From JAFKFI01 sp963795435 (GTDB lineage Bacteria; Pseudomonadota; Alphaproteobacteria; Acetobacterales; Acetobacteraceae), in the NCBI GenBank assembly GCA_963795435.1, contig CAWCHV010000009.1, positions 434,001 through 498,000 of the forward strand: a DNA stretch of 64,000 bases. Direction: 5' to 3'. The notes under the pieces were generated by a model. It was not told where the DNA came from. It saw nothing but the letters and a program-made list of their open reading frames with translations, and did no database searches. Positions 6,701 to 15,048 of this stretch are shown piece after piece. How positions within the stretch are numbered: position 1 is the stretch's first letter; each line of letters starts with the position of its first letter. The position numbers and the translations under genes are program-made.

Positions 6701-8428
6701 ATGGCGCACGAGATGAACCTGGTCATACGTGGCGGCACGGTCATCGACGGCACCGGCAAGCCGGGGTTCGAGGCCGACGTGGCGGTCAAAGACGGCATGA
6801 TCGTCGCGGTCGGCAAGGTTTCGGCGAGCGGTGCCGAGGAGATCGACGCGCGCGGCCAGATCGTCACGCCGGGCTTCGTCGACATCCACACGCATTATGA
6901 CGGTCAGGCGGTGTGGGACAGCCATCTGGCACCCTCGTCCTGGCACGGCGTCACGACCGCCATCATGGGCAATTGCGGCGTCGGCTTCGCCCCGTGCAGG
7001 CCGGGCGACCGCGAGCGGCTGATCGAGCTCATGGAGGGTGTCGAGGACATCCCGGCACCGGTCATGCACGAAGGGCTCGACTGGAACTGGCAGAGCTTCG
7101 GCGACTATCTCGACGCGCTCGATCGCAAGCAGCGCGACATCGACATCGGCGCGCTGCTGCCGCACTCGGCGGTGCGGGTGTTCGTAATGGGCGAGCGGGC
7201 GACCTTCCAAGAGAACGCCAACCAGGGCGACATCGCCCAGATGCGCCAGATCGCGACGGAGGCGATGAAGGCGGGCGCGTTCGGCTTCTCCACCTCGCGC
7301 ACGATCAGTCACAAGACCTTGGCGGGCGAATACATTCCGACGCTGCGGGCGCAGGAGGAGGAGCTCACCGGCATCGCGATGGGCGTGCGCACGGCCGGCG
7401 CGGGGATGCTGGAACTGGTCTCCGACTGGAACCAACCGGACCCCGCGACCGAGTTCGCGATGGCGCGGCGGGTGGTTGAGAAAACCGGACTGCCGATGGT
7501 GTTCACGCTCAACCAACGCCACGACCGCACCGAGGTGTGGCGCGAACTGCTGAACCTGTCCGACCAGGCGGCGGCCGACGGACTGACCATGCGCCCGGTG
7601 TTCCCGCCGCGACCGGTCGGCATCCTGCTCGGCCTGCAAGGCACGCAAAACCCGTTCTCCGGCTGCCCGAGCTACAGGAAGATCGCTCATTTGCCTGTGG
7701 CCGAGCGGGTGGCGGCGATGCGCGATCCCGAGCTGCGGCGGCAGATCCTGTCGGAGGATCCGATCAAGGAGAGCACGTTCCCGCTCATCCAGCGCATCGG
7801 CTACGACTGGATGTTCCCCTTCGAGGAACCGCTGAACTACGAGCCCTCGAAGGCCAACGCGATCACCCAGATCGCCGCGCGCGAGGGGCGCAGCGCCCCG
7901 GAAGTGGCCTACGACCTGCTGATCGCCGACGAGGGCAAGAACTTCATCCTCGCGACGATCGTCAACTACGCGCACTACAATCTGCAGCCCGTCGAGGAAT
8001 TCCTCGCCCACAAGAACTCCATCATGGGTCTCGGCGACGGCGGCGCGCATGTCGGGTTCATCTCGGACGCCAACTTCCAGACCTTCATGCTTACCCATTG
8101 GGGCCGTGACCGGGCGACCGGGCGGGTCGCGGTGGAGGAGCTGGTGAGGCGCCAAACATCGGACACCGCACACGCCGTCGGGCTCACCGATCGCGGCGTG
8201 ATCGCGACCGGCAAGAAGGCCGATCTCAACGTGATCGACTTCACCAATCTGAAATTGCAGCGGCCATACATCGTGTTCGACCTGCCTGCCGGCGGACGCC
8301 GCCTGCTGCAAAAGGCGACTGGCTACACCGCCACGGTCAAGGCCGGCGAAATCACCTTCCGGGACGGCGAGGCGACCGGCGCGTTGCCGGGCAAGCTGCT
8401 GCGCGGCGGTCCCGCGGTGGCGGCGTGA
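6701..8428 (+). CDS. D-aminoacylase-type amidohydrolase (N-acyl-D-amino-acid deacylase family)
   Basis: A 575-residue metal-dependent amidohydrolase. The N-terminal beta-sandwich leads into PGFVDIHTHYDGQ (metal-binding HxH) and the MGNCGVGFAP segment, where the family uses a Cys as metal ligand. Further metal-site and catalytic residues are expected in SRTISHKT, FTLNQRHDR and GLGDGGAHVGFISDA. The set matches the N-acyl-D-amino-acid deacylase/D-aminoacylase family, many members of which hydrolyse other N-acyl or cyclic amides, so the substrate is unknown. No signal peptide is seen. It starts 75 bases after the SDHAF4-like gene and is followed by a possible promoter region before the TPR gene. 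Confidence 0.85.
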   Translation: MAHEMNLVIRGGTVIDGTGKPGFEADVAVKDGMIVAVGKVSASGAEEIDARGQIVTPGFVDIHTHYDGQAVWDSHLAPSSWHGVTTAIMGNCGVGFAPCRPGDRERLIELMEGVEDIPAPVMHEGLDWNWQSFGDYLDALDRKQRDIDIGALLPHSAVRVFVMGERATFQENANQGDIAQMRQIATEAMKAGAFGFSTSRTISHKTLAGEYIPTLRAQEEELTGIAMGVRTAGAGMLELVSDWNQPDPATEFAMARRVVEKTGLPMVFTLNQRHDRTEVWRELLNLSDQAAADGLTMRPVFPPRPVGILLGLQGTQNPFSGCPSYRKIAHLPVAERVAAMRDPELRRQILSEDPIKESTFPLIQRIGYDWMFPFEEPLNYEPSKANAITQIAAREGRSAPEVAYDLLIADEGKNFILATIVNYAHYNLQPVEEFLAHKNSIMGLGDGGAHVGFISDANFQTFMLTHWGRDRATGRVAVEELVRRQTSDTAHAVGLTDRGVIATGKKADLNVIDFTNLKLQRPYIVFDLPAGGRRLLQKATGYTATVKAGEITFRDGEATGALPGKLLRGGPAVAA

Positions 8429-8568
8429 AGCTCGGCCGCACGATTTGACTTGACAGGCCGGACGCGCCGTATCGTACGTTTGGGAAACGATCGGAACGGC
8501 CGGGCCGTCAGGCTGAAGCCATAAACCGGGCCGCCCGCGAACGTTTCCGAGACGATGGGGCCATCGCA

Positions 8569-10197
8569 ATGTCTCGAACCTGTCTCCGCGCCGCGCTGCT
8601 GGCGTCTGCCGTCATGGGTCTGGCTTGGTCGAACCCGGTTTCCGCGCAATCCGTCGGCAAGGTCGGGGATGTCAACTTCCCGATTTCCTGTAGCGCTGCG
8701 GCGCAGCAGCAATTCACCCGCGCGGTCGCCCTGCTGCATTCCTTCTGGTACGAGGAGGCCGCAAACGCCTTCACCGGCGTAACCGAGACGGACCCCAGCT
8801 GCGCCATGGGCTACTGGGGAGTGGCGATGAGCCACTGGTATCAGCTCTGGTATCCGCCCGACGCGGAGGCGCTCAAGGTGGGATCGGCGGCCGTCGCGCA
8901 GGCCCAGGCTCTCGATGCGAGGACCGACCGCGAGCGGGCCTATATCGAGGCGATCGCGACGTTCTATCAGGATAACGACAGGCTGGACAATCGAACGCGC
9001 AGCGTCGCCTACGAGCGCGCGATGGAGCAGTTGCACCTCCGCTCTCCCGACGACCGGGAAGCCGCGGTCTTCTACGCGCTGGCCCTCGACGCGACGGCCC
9101 AACCGACCGACAAGACCTACGCCAATCAGAAGAAGGCCGCGCTGATCCTGAAGGGCGTGTTCGCTGAACAGCCGAACCATCCCGGCGCTGCGCACTATCT
9201 CATCCACAGCTACGATGCGCCGCCGTTGGCGCAGCTCGGGTTGCCGGCGGCAATCTGCTATGCGGACATTGCGCCCGCGGTGCCGCACGCACTGCACATG
9301 CCCTCGCATATCTTCACCCGCGTGGGCCAATGGCCGCAATCCATCGCCTCGAATCGCGCTGCGGCCAGGGCGGGCCAGGACTATGCCGGCAGGGTGTTCG
9401 GCGCAGGGACCGTCTGGGACCAGTCGCTGCACGCGATGGACTATCTGGAATACGCCTACCTGCAGACCGGACAGGACGTCGAGGCCAAGCGCGTACTGGA
9501 TCAGGTGCAGTCATTCCAGAAGGCGACACCCGGCAGTCTTGCCGCAGGCTACGCGATCGCCGCGATTCCCGCGCGGTACGCGGTCGAACGGCAGAACTGG
9601 GCCGAGGCCGCCGCGCTTTCGGCGCCCCCGGTCGCCTTTCCATGGGAGCGATTTCCGTGGACCACGGCGATGATTACATATGCGCGGGCCTTGGGTGCGG
9701 CGCATACGGGCGACTTCGCCGGCGCCCGTAACGAGATCGGCAAACTGCAATCGGTCAGGGATGCGCTGATCGCGGCCAAAAACACCTACTGGGCCGGGCA
9801 GGTCGACATCGAGGTGCAGTCCGCGTCCGCGGTACTCGCATTCGCCGAGGGACGGAAGGACGAGGCCTTGGCGTTGATGCGCGCCGCCGCGGACGCCGAC
9901 GCTGCGGCCGACAAGAACAACGTCACGCCGGGACCGATCCTGCCGCCGCGCGAAATGCTCGGTGACATGCTGCTGGCGGCGAATGAGCCGGCGCAGGCGC
10001 TGGCCGAATACGAGCGTTCGCTCGACGCGGCGCCGAACCGCTTCCGCAGCGTGGCCGGAGCCGGTGCCGCCGCCGAGCAGGCCGGCGACGCGGCTAAGGC
10101 GAGGCTCTATCGCCAGCGTTTGGTGGAGTTGAGCGCCAAGACGAGCACCGACCGGCCGGAAGTGCTGGAGGCGAAGCGCGGTCTCGGGAAGGGCTGA
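8569..10197 (+). CDS. Exported tetratricopeptide-repeat protein of unknown function
   Basis: A 542-residue protein with an N-terminal signal peptide (hydrophobic core LLASAVMGLAW, cleavage expected after VSAQ). The rest is helical with TPR-like repeats, among them LALDATAQPTDKTYANQ and a C-terminal repeat ANEPAQALAEYERSLDAAPN. Two conserved-looking histidine segments stand out: HPGAAHYLIHSYD and ALHMPSHIFTRVGQW. A related TPR family with these blocks is widespread, but I know of no established function. The clustered histidines could bind a metal (inference). It is probably periplasmic. Start is ATG at 8569; the ribosome binding site is weak. Confidence 0.75.
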   Translation: MSRTCLRAALLASAVMGLAWSNPVSAQSVGKVGDVNFPISCSAAAQQQFTRAVALLHSFWYEEAANAFTGVTETDPSCAMGYWGVAMSHWYQLWYPPDAEALKVGSAAVAQAQALDARTDRERAYIEAIATFYQDNDRLDNRTRSVAYERAMEQLHLRSPDDREAAVFYALALDATAQPTDKTYANQKKAALILKGVFAEQPNHPGAAHYLIHSYDAPPLAQLGLPAAICYADIAPAVPHALHMPSHIFTRVGQWPQSIASNRAAARAGQDYAGRVFGAGTVWDQSLHAMDYLEYAYLQTGQDVEAKRVLDQVQSFQKATPGSLAAGYAIAAIPARYAVERQNWAEAAALSAPPVAFPWERFPWTTAMITYARALGAAHTGDFAGARNEIGKLQSVRDALIAAKNTYWAGQVDIEVQSASAVLAFAEGRKDEALALMRAAADADAAADKNNVTPGPILPPREMLGDMLLAANEPAQALAEYERSLDAAPNRFRSVAGAGAAAEQAGDAAKARLYRQRLVELSAKTSTDRPEVLEAKRGLGKG

Positions 10198-10406
10198 AGG
10201 GCGTCCCCTGCGCCGCCGCGGGCCAGAAATGCCTCGCTTCCGAGCCCGATTTCACGGATATTGCCGCCGCACTCTTGTGGCGAGCGTCTCTGCCTTGCCC
10301 CCTGGGATTAGCCGCCGCGGGTGGCTTCGGAGCAGGCCCCGCCTGCTTACCCAACTAGGCAAGAACGGCAGCCGGTCTCACCGCTGCCGCGCAGGGAGTG
10401 TACACC

Positions 10407-11759
10407 ATGAGAAAGCCGCGCCGTATGACGCGCCGCCGCGCAATGCAACTGGCAGCGGCAACATCCGCACTGCCCCTGGTGCACATCCGCACCGCGGGTG
10501 CGGCCGGCAAGCTGTCGATCGGCTTCTGGGATCACTGGGTGCCCGCGGGGGATGCGATGCTGCGCAAGCAGATCGATGCCTGGGGCGACAAGAACAAGGT
10601 GGACGTAAAGGTCGACTTCATCACGTCGGTCGGCTTCAAGCTCATGCTGACGGCAGCCGCGGAGGCGCAGGCCGGCAGCGGGCATGACGCCATGCAATTC
10701 GGGCAGAATCAGTACGACGTGTACAGCTATGCCAGCAAGCTCGAGCCGGTCGACGATGCGATCAAGGAGATCACCGACCAGTGGGGTCCGTATAACCCGT
10801 CCTTCGAATATCTGGGGAAGATCAAAGGCCATTGGATGGCCATACCGACCTCGACCTATAGCGGGTGCCGGCCGACCCTTGCCCGCATCAGCCTGATGAA
10901 GCAGATCGCCGGGATCGACGTCCAGGCTCTCTATCCGCCGCACAAGGTGGAGCCGCCGGAAGCGCCGGAGTGGACCTATGACGCCTTCCTGAAGGCGGGC
11001 GAGGCGTGCAAGAAGGCGGGCTACCCCTTCGGCCTCGGCATCGGCAACACCGGCGATTCCGTCGGCAACGCGGCCACCTGGTTCGCCGCGTTCGGCGCCG
11101 AACCGGTGGATGCCAACGGCACGATCACCGTCGACTCGGACAAGATGCGCAGCTTCCTCGAATGGGGCCAGAAGCTGGTCAAGATCCTGCCGGGAGATGC
11201 CCTGAGCTACGACGATGCCTCCGACAACCGGGTGATGATCGCCGGCAGGAGCGCGCTGATCTACGATCCTCCGTCGCCCTACGCGGTGGCGAAACGGGAC
11301 AACCCGAAGCTCGCCGAGGATATGTGGAGCTTCCCCTGCCCGGCCGGGCCGGCGGGCCGGTTCGTGCCGTACGGCCATGCCTTCTCGGGCATCTGGTCGT
11401 TCAGCAAGAACAAGACGGCGGCGAAGGAGCTGAATGTCTATCTGTCGGGGCGCCAGCAATTCGAGGAGCGCGCCAGGGCAGTGGAGGGCTTCGACAACCC
11501 GGTGCTCGACAGCATGTTGGATTCCACTGTCTGGGACGAGGTGGGACCGCCGAAGGGCGTGTTCTACAATTACCCGCTGCGGCCGTGGCACCAGGCCGTC
11601 GCCCTGACGCCGGGCTGGCCCGCGCCTCATGATGTCGCGGCGCAGCTCGTCAGCCGGGCGACGATGCCCAACATGCTGGCGAAGCTCTATTCGGGGCAGT
11701 CGATCAAGCAGGTGATCGCCTGGGCGCAGGAGGAGCTGGAGGGCTTCAAGCGCGGCTAG
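10407..11759 (+). CDS. ABC transporter extracellular solute-binding protein (family 1), orphan
   Basis: About 450 residues with a twin-arginine-like leader (TRRRAMQLAAATSALPLV) and the SBP family 1 fold: KLSIGFWDHWVPAG at the mature N-terminus, a tryptophan-rich middle and KTAAKELNVYLS in the C-terminal lobe. Such proteins capture sugars or polyols in the periplasm for an ABC importer. No permease or ATPase gene is adjacent, so the substrate cannot be inferred from context. ATG at 10407 is chosen over GTG 10398 because GGGAG at 10394-10398 is 8 bases before it. Its 3' end overlaps the convergent folD gene by 14 bases. Confidence 0.85.
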   Translation: MRKPRRMTRRRAMQLAAATSALPLVHIRTAGAAGKLSIGFWDHWVPAGDAMLRKQIDAWGDKNKVDVKVDFITSVGFKLMLTAAAEAQAGSGHDAMQFGQNQYDVYSYASKLEPVDDAIKEITDQWGPYNPSFEYLGKIKGHWMAIPTSTYSGCRPTLARISLMKQIAGIDVQALYPPHKVEPPEAPEWTYDAFLKAGEACKKAGYPFGLGIGNTGDSVGNAATWFAAFGAEPVDANGTITVDSDKMRSFLEWGQKLVKILPGDALSYDDASDNRVMIAGRSALIYDPPSPYAVAKRDNPKLAEDMWSFPCPAGPAGRFVPYGHAFSGIWSFSKNKTAAKELNVYLSGRQQFEERARAVEGFDNPVLDSMLDSTVWDEVGPPKGVFYNYPLRPWHQAVALTPGWPAPHDVAAQLVSRATMPNMLAKLYSGQSIKQVIAWAQEELEGFKRG

Positions 11760-12621
11760 GCCCCTCGCCCGCCCGGCGGGTGGGGCGGCGCCGTTCGGCG
11801 GCGGTGACCGTGTTCTCCAGCAGGCACGCGATGGTCATTGGACCGACGCCGCCGGGAACCGGGGTGATCGCGCCGGCGACGGGCAGCGCCTCGTCGAACG
11901 CCACGTCCCCCGCCAGCTTGCCGTCCGGCCGGCGATTCATGCCGACGTCGATCACCGTGGCGCCTTTCCCGAGCCAGTCGCCGCGCACCAGTTCGAGCTT
12001 GCCCACGGCGGCGACCAGCACGTCGGCGCGGCGGCATTCGGCGGCGAGTTCGCGGGTGCGGGAATGGGCGATGGTCACGGTGGCGTTGGCGGCCAGCAGC
12101 AGCGCGGCCATCGGCTTGCCGACGATCGCCGAGCGGCCCACGACCAGCGCCCGCGCGCCGGCGAGCGGCACGTCGGCAGCGGCGAGCAGCTTCATGATGC
12201 CGAGCGGGGTGCAGGGAACCAAGCTAGGCACCCCGTCGGCGAGGCGGCCGACATTGATCGGGTGAAAGCCGTCCACGTCCTTCGCGGGGTCGATCGCCTC
12301 GATCACCGCCTGCTGGCTGATCTGCGGCGGCAAGGGCAACTGCACCAGGATGCCGTCCACCGCCGGATCGGCATTGAGCCGCGCCACGATGGCCAGCAAC
12401 TCGGCCTCGGTGGTGTCGGCGGGCAGCCGGATCGATTCCGTGGTGAGCCCGGCCTCGGTCGCCGCGCGGTTCTTGCTCCGCACATAGACGCTGCTGGCCG
12501 GGTCAGCGCCGACCAGCACCACCGAAAGCCCGGGCCGGTAGGCGAGCCCGGCCACCCGGCTCGCGACCTGGGAGCGGAGTTCGGCGGCGATCGCCCGCCC
12601 GTCGATGATGCGTGCGCTCAT
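11746..12621 (-). CDS. folD: Bifunctional methylenetetrahydrofolate dehydrogenase / methenyltetrahydrofolate cyclohydrolase FolD
   Basis: FolD interconverts 5,10-methylene-THF and 10-formyl-THF using NADP. Signatures are GILVQLPLP, DPAKDVDGFHPINVGRL, the nucleotide-binding VVGRSAIVGKP and the C-terminal PVPGGVGPMT. The catalytic Lys lies in the SVYVRSKNRA segment, where YxxxK is visible. The length of 291 residues is normal. It lies 13 bases downstream of yggT on the same strand. Together with fhs at 31 kb, the window encodes both activities that join formate to the one-carbon pool. Confidence 0.97.
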   Translation of the reverse strand: MSARIIDGRAIAAELRSQVASRVAGLAYRPGLSVVLVGADPASSVYVRSKNRAATEAGLTTESIRLPADTTEAELLAIVARLNADPAVDGILVQLPLPPQISQQAVIEAIDPAKDVDGFHPINVGRLADGVPSLVPCTPLGIMKLLAAADVPLAGARALVVGRSAIVGKPMAALLLAANATVTIAHSRTRELAAECRRADVLVAAVGKLELVRGDWLGKGATVIDVGMNRRPDGKLAGDVAFDEALPVAGAITPVPGGVGPMTIACLLENTVTAAERRRPTRRAGEGPSRA

Positions 12622-12634
12622 GGGACGGACAGCC

Positions 12635-12955
12635 TCAGCTCAGGAAAAGCTGCCAACTGCCGAACAGGATCCCCCGTTGAAGCGCGGCCACCAGGGGCAC
12701 GAGGATGAACTGGATCAGCAGCAGGGCGATCATCGGGCTGATGTCGATGCCGCCGAAATTCGGCATGAAGTTCCGGATCGGCCGCAGTGCCGGCTCCGTC
12801 ACCCGATAGAGGAAGTCGCCGATCGACCAGACCAGCCGGTTGCGCGTGTCGAGCACGCCGAAGGCGGTCAACATGCTGAACACGGCCGCGAGGATGATCG
12901 CCCAGAAATACAGGCGGATCAGCACGAAAATCAGTTCGAACAACGCCGAGATCAC
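12635..12955 (-). CDS. YggT family membrane protein
   Basis: A 106-residue integral membrane protein with two hydrophobic blocks (residues ~3-30 and ~70-92) separated by the conserved YRVTEPALRPIRNFMPNFGGIDISP-type loop, of which TEPALRPIRNFMP is the clearest family mark. YggT proteins are linked to cell division or osmotic tolerance in various bacteria and their biochemical role is unclear. It is probably co-transcribed with folD downstream. Confidence 0.88.
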   Translation of the reverse strand: MISALFELIFVLIRLYFWAIILAAVFSMLTAFGVLDTRNRLVWSIGDFLYRVTEPALRPIRNFMPNFGGIDISPMIALLLIQFILVPLVAALQRGILFGSWQLFLS

Positions 12956-13072
12956 GAGCCCGCCTCCTTCGGTGGGCGGAAGCTAGCGGCGGCACAGACG
13001 CTCCGCAACTGCCACGCAAGGCGTGCTTGACACTGGAGGGCGCCATCAGCATTGTCCGCCGCCGAACGGGAC

Positions 13073-13148
13073 GGGGCTGTAGCTCAGTTGGGAGAGCGCC
13101 TCGTTCGCAATGAGGAGGTCAGCGGTTCGATCCCGCTCAGCTCCACCA
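13073..13148 (+). tRNA. tRNA-Ala (anticodon CGC)
   Basis: A 76-base cloverleaf. The acceptor arm GGGGCTG pairs with CAGCTCC (one G:T pair), followed by encoded ACCA. The D arm is AGCTCAGTTGGGAGAGC, the anticodon stem CCTCG/TGAGG encloses the loop TTCGCAA with anticodon CGC, and the T arm contains GGTTCGATCCC. It reads GCG alanine codons, which are frequent in this GC-rich genome. The gene lies between yggT and the dedA gene with no neighbouring tRNAs. Confidence 0.97.
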
Positions 13149-13181
13149 TCCGTCCCGCGGCGGCATTGGAGCGCGCCGGCC

Positions 13182-13808
13182 TCAACGGCGTCGGCGGCGC
13201 AGCCGGCTGATGACCAGCCAAGCCGCCCCGAGCACGATGGCTCCGAGCACCACCGCGTCCATGCTGTGCAAGACCGTCCGCAGTCGGGGGTCGCTCTCCC
13301 ATCGCCGGCCCAGGACGTAGCCGACGTAGGCGAGCGCGAAGCACCACGGCCAGGAACCGGCGAAGGTGTAAAGCTGGAACGGCAGTTGCGGCATCCGGGC
13401 CATGCCGGCCGGCAGCGCGATGAAGGTGCGGATCACCGGCAGCAGCCGTGCGATCAGGACCGCGATGCCGCCGAAGCGGGCGAAGAACCGCTCGGCGCGC
13501 GCCAGGTCGTCGGAACCCAGAAGCACGAAGCGGCCCCAGCGCTCCACGAACGGCCGCCCGCCATACACACCGACCGCATAGGCCACCGTCGATCCGATGT
13601 TGCAGCCGATCGCACCCGCGGTCGCCACGAGCGGCAGCGAGAACCGTCCGGTCGAGGCAAGATACCCCGCGAACGGCATGATGATCTCGGAGGGCAGCGG
13701 GATGCAGGCGGATTCGATCGCCATGAGCCCAGTCACGCCGGCATAGCCAGCCGCCGAGATCACCGCGACGATCCAGGCGGCGACGCTTGCAACCAGGTTT
13801 TCGAGCAT
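13182..13808 (-). CDS. DedA family membrane protein
   Basis: A 208-residue polytopic membrane protein. The N-terminal block contains ESACIPLPSEIIMPFAGYLA, the typical re-entrant Pro-rich segment, and the second half contains the conserved RLLPVIRTFIALPAGMARM motif with its essential arginines. DedA/DUF697-type proteins are proton-coupled transporters or lipid flippases; some move undecaprenyl phosphate. The substrate here is not known. It is transcribed in the same direction as the DMT transporter upstream, 41 bases away. Confidence 0.9.
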   Translation of the reverse strand: MLENLVASVAAWIVAVISAAGYAGVTGLMAIESACIPLPSEIIMPFAGYLASTGRFSLPLVATAGAIGCNIGSTVAYAVGVYGGRPFVERWGRFVLLGSDDLARAERFFARFGGIAVLIARLLPVIRTFIALPAGMARMPQLPFQLYTFAGSWPWCFALAYVGYVLGRRWESDPRLRTVLHSMDAVVLGAIVLGAAWLVISRLRRRRR

Positions 13809-13849
13809 GGGGGTTCCTGGCAGGTCGGCCCGCCCGGTTCAAGTGAGGA

Positions 13850-14857
13850 TCAAGACGAGGGCGCGGCGTCCCCCGCCGGGCCGGCTGCCGCGATGACCGT
13901 CGCTGGCGTGCGCGGCTTCAGCATGGTGACGAGCAGCACTCCCATGACGATCAGCGCCGCGCCGGCGAAATCGTAGCGGTGCAGCCTCTCGCCCAGCACC
14001 AGGCAGGCGAGCACCGCAACGAACACGGTCTGCAGATAGAGGAAAATGCCGGCGCGGGCGGCGCCGAACGAATCCACGCTCCAGTTGAACAGGTAGTACA
14101 TCAACGCGCCGCCGGGTGCCGCGACATAGGCCAGCGCGAGCAGCCCGTTGGTGTTGAGCGCGGTTCGCTCGTCGTGCAGCATCTCCCACACATAGAAGGG
14201 CAGCGCCGTCAGCGTCGCCGCCCCGAGCAGCAGGAGCAACAGCGGCAGCCGTTCTAGGGCGAAGTTCGCCCGCCTGAGCAGCACGCTGTAGAGCGCGAAG
14301 CATAGCGCCGAGGCGACGATCCAGAGTTCGCCCGGATTGAACCGCAAGGCGGCGAGCGCCGCCAGATCGCCCTGCGCGACGATCACCACCATGCCCGCGA
14401 GTGCCGTGGCCGCGCCCACCGCCTGCCACACGCCCATCGCCTCGCCGAGCACGAAGCGGGCCAGGATCATGGTCACGATCGGCATGAGCGCCATGATGAG
14501 GCCGGCATTGACGGCCGTGGTGGTCTGCAGGCCGACATAGATGAGGCCCGGCGACATCCCGAGCCCGATGCCGCCGACCAGCAGCACGGTCGGCGTCCGG
14601 GTCCGCAGCACCGCGCCCATCGCGGCATAGTGGCCGCGCACCGCCGGCAGCAGCAGCAGCGCCGCGATCGCCGGCCGCCAGAAGCCGAGCGCCCAGGGCG
14701 GCATGTCCGCCTGCGCCCATTTGGCGGCGATGTAGACGCCGGCCGAGAGCAGCCAACAAAGGATCACCGTGCCGTAGGCGGCCGCGGCGGCCGGCCGCGG
14801 AGTACCGGGGCGCGGGGCGGCGCTCGCGGCGTGGACCGGCAGGAAATGGGACGCCAT
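13850..14857 (-). CDS. EamA/DMT superfamily transporter
   Basis: A 335-residue protein with about ten hydrophobic helices arranged as two EamA repeats: the first includes GLIYVGLQTTTAVNAGLIMALMP and the second ends YLQTVFVAVLACLVLGERL. These are hallmark segments of the drug/metabolite transporter superfamily. The substrate is unknown. ATG at 14857 starts the conserved part; an in-frame upstream extension to 15049 has no family likeness and would overlap the divergent ROK start region. The C-terminal ~20 residues are Ala/Pro rich. Confidence 0.88.
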   Translation of the reverse strand: MASHFLPVHAASAAPRPGTPRPAAAAAYGTVILCWLLSAGVYIAAKWAQADMPPWALGFWRPAIAALLLLPAVRGHYAAMGAVLRTRTPTVLLVGGIGLGMSPGLIYVGLQTTTAVNAGLIMALMPIVTMILARFVLGEAMGVWQAVGAATALAGMVVIVAQGDLAALAALRFNPGELWIVASALCFALYSVLLRRANFALERLPLLLLLLGAATLTALPFYVWEMLHDERTALNTNGLLALAYVAAPGGALMYYLFNWSVDSFGAARAGIFLYLQTVFVAVLACLVLGERLHRYDFAGAALIVMGVLLVTMLKPRTPATVIAAAGPAGDAAPSS

Positions 14858-15048
14858 CTGTGGCCCCGCGGCCGCGCTCGGCGGCAATCTGGCTGTTTCT
14901 GTCGTGCATTGTCGCGGGCCGGTCGATGCGCGGCAACATCTATTCGCGGCTTCCGGGCGGCGCGCGAGGAGGATTTTCCGGCCGGGGGCCGGAACGTGGT
15001 CGAACCGACCGGCGTTGAGCCAAGCCATCCCAGCAGGACCGATAGCCA

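Noticed and set aside
8445..8475. Possible sigma-70 promoter (TTGACT or TTGACA with TATCGT) before the exported TPR gene
   Set aside because: Spacing is 19 or 14 bases instead of 17, and no second line of evidence supports it.
5879..8569. An 896-residue open frame on the minus strand opposite ccmI and the amidohydrolase
   Set aside because: It spans several well-supported plus-strand genes and shows no motifs; GC-rich third positions keep the frame open.
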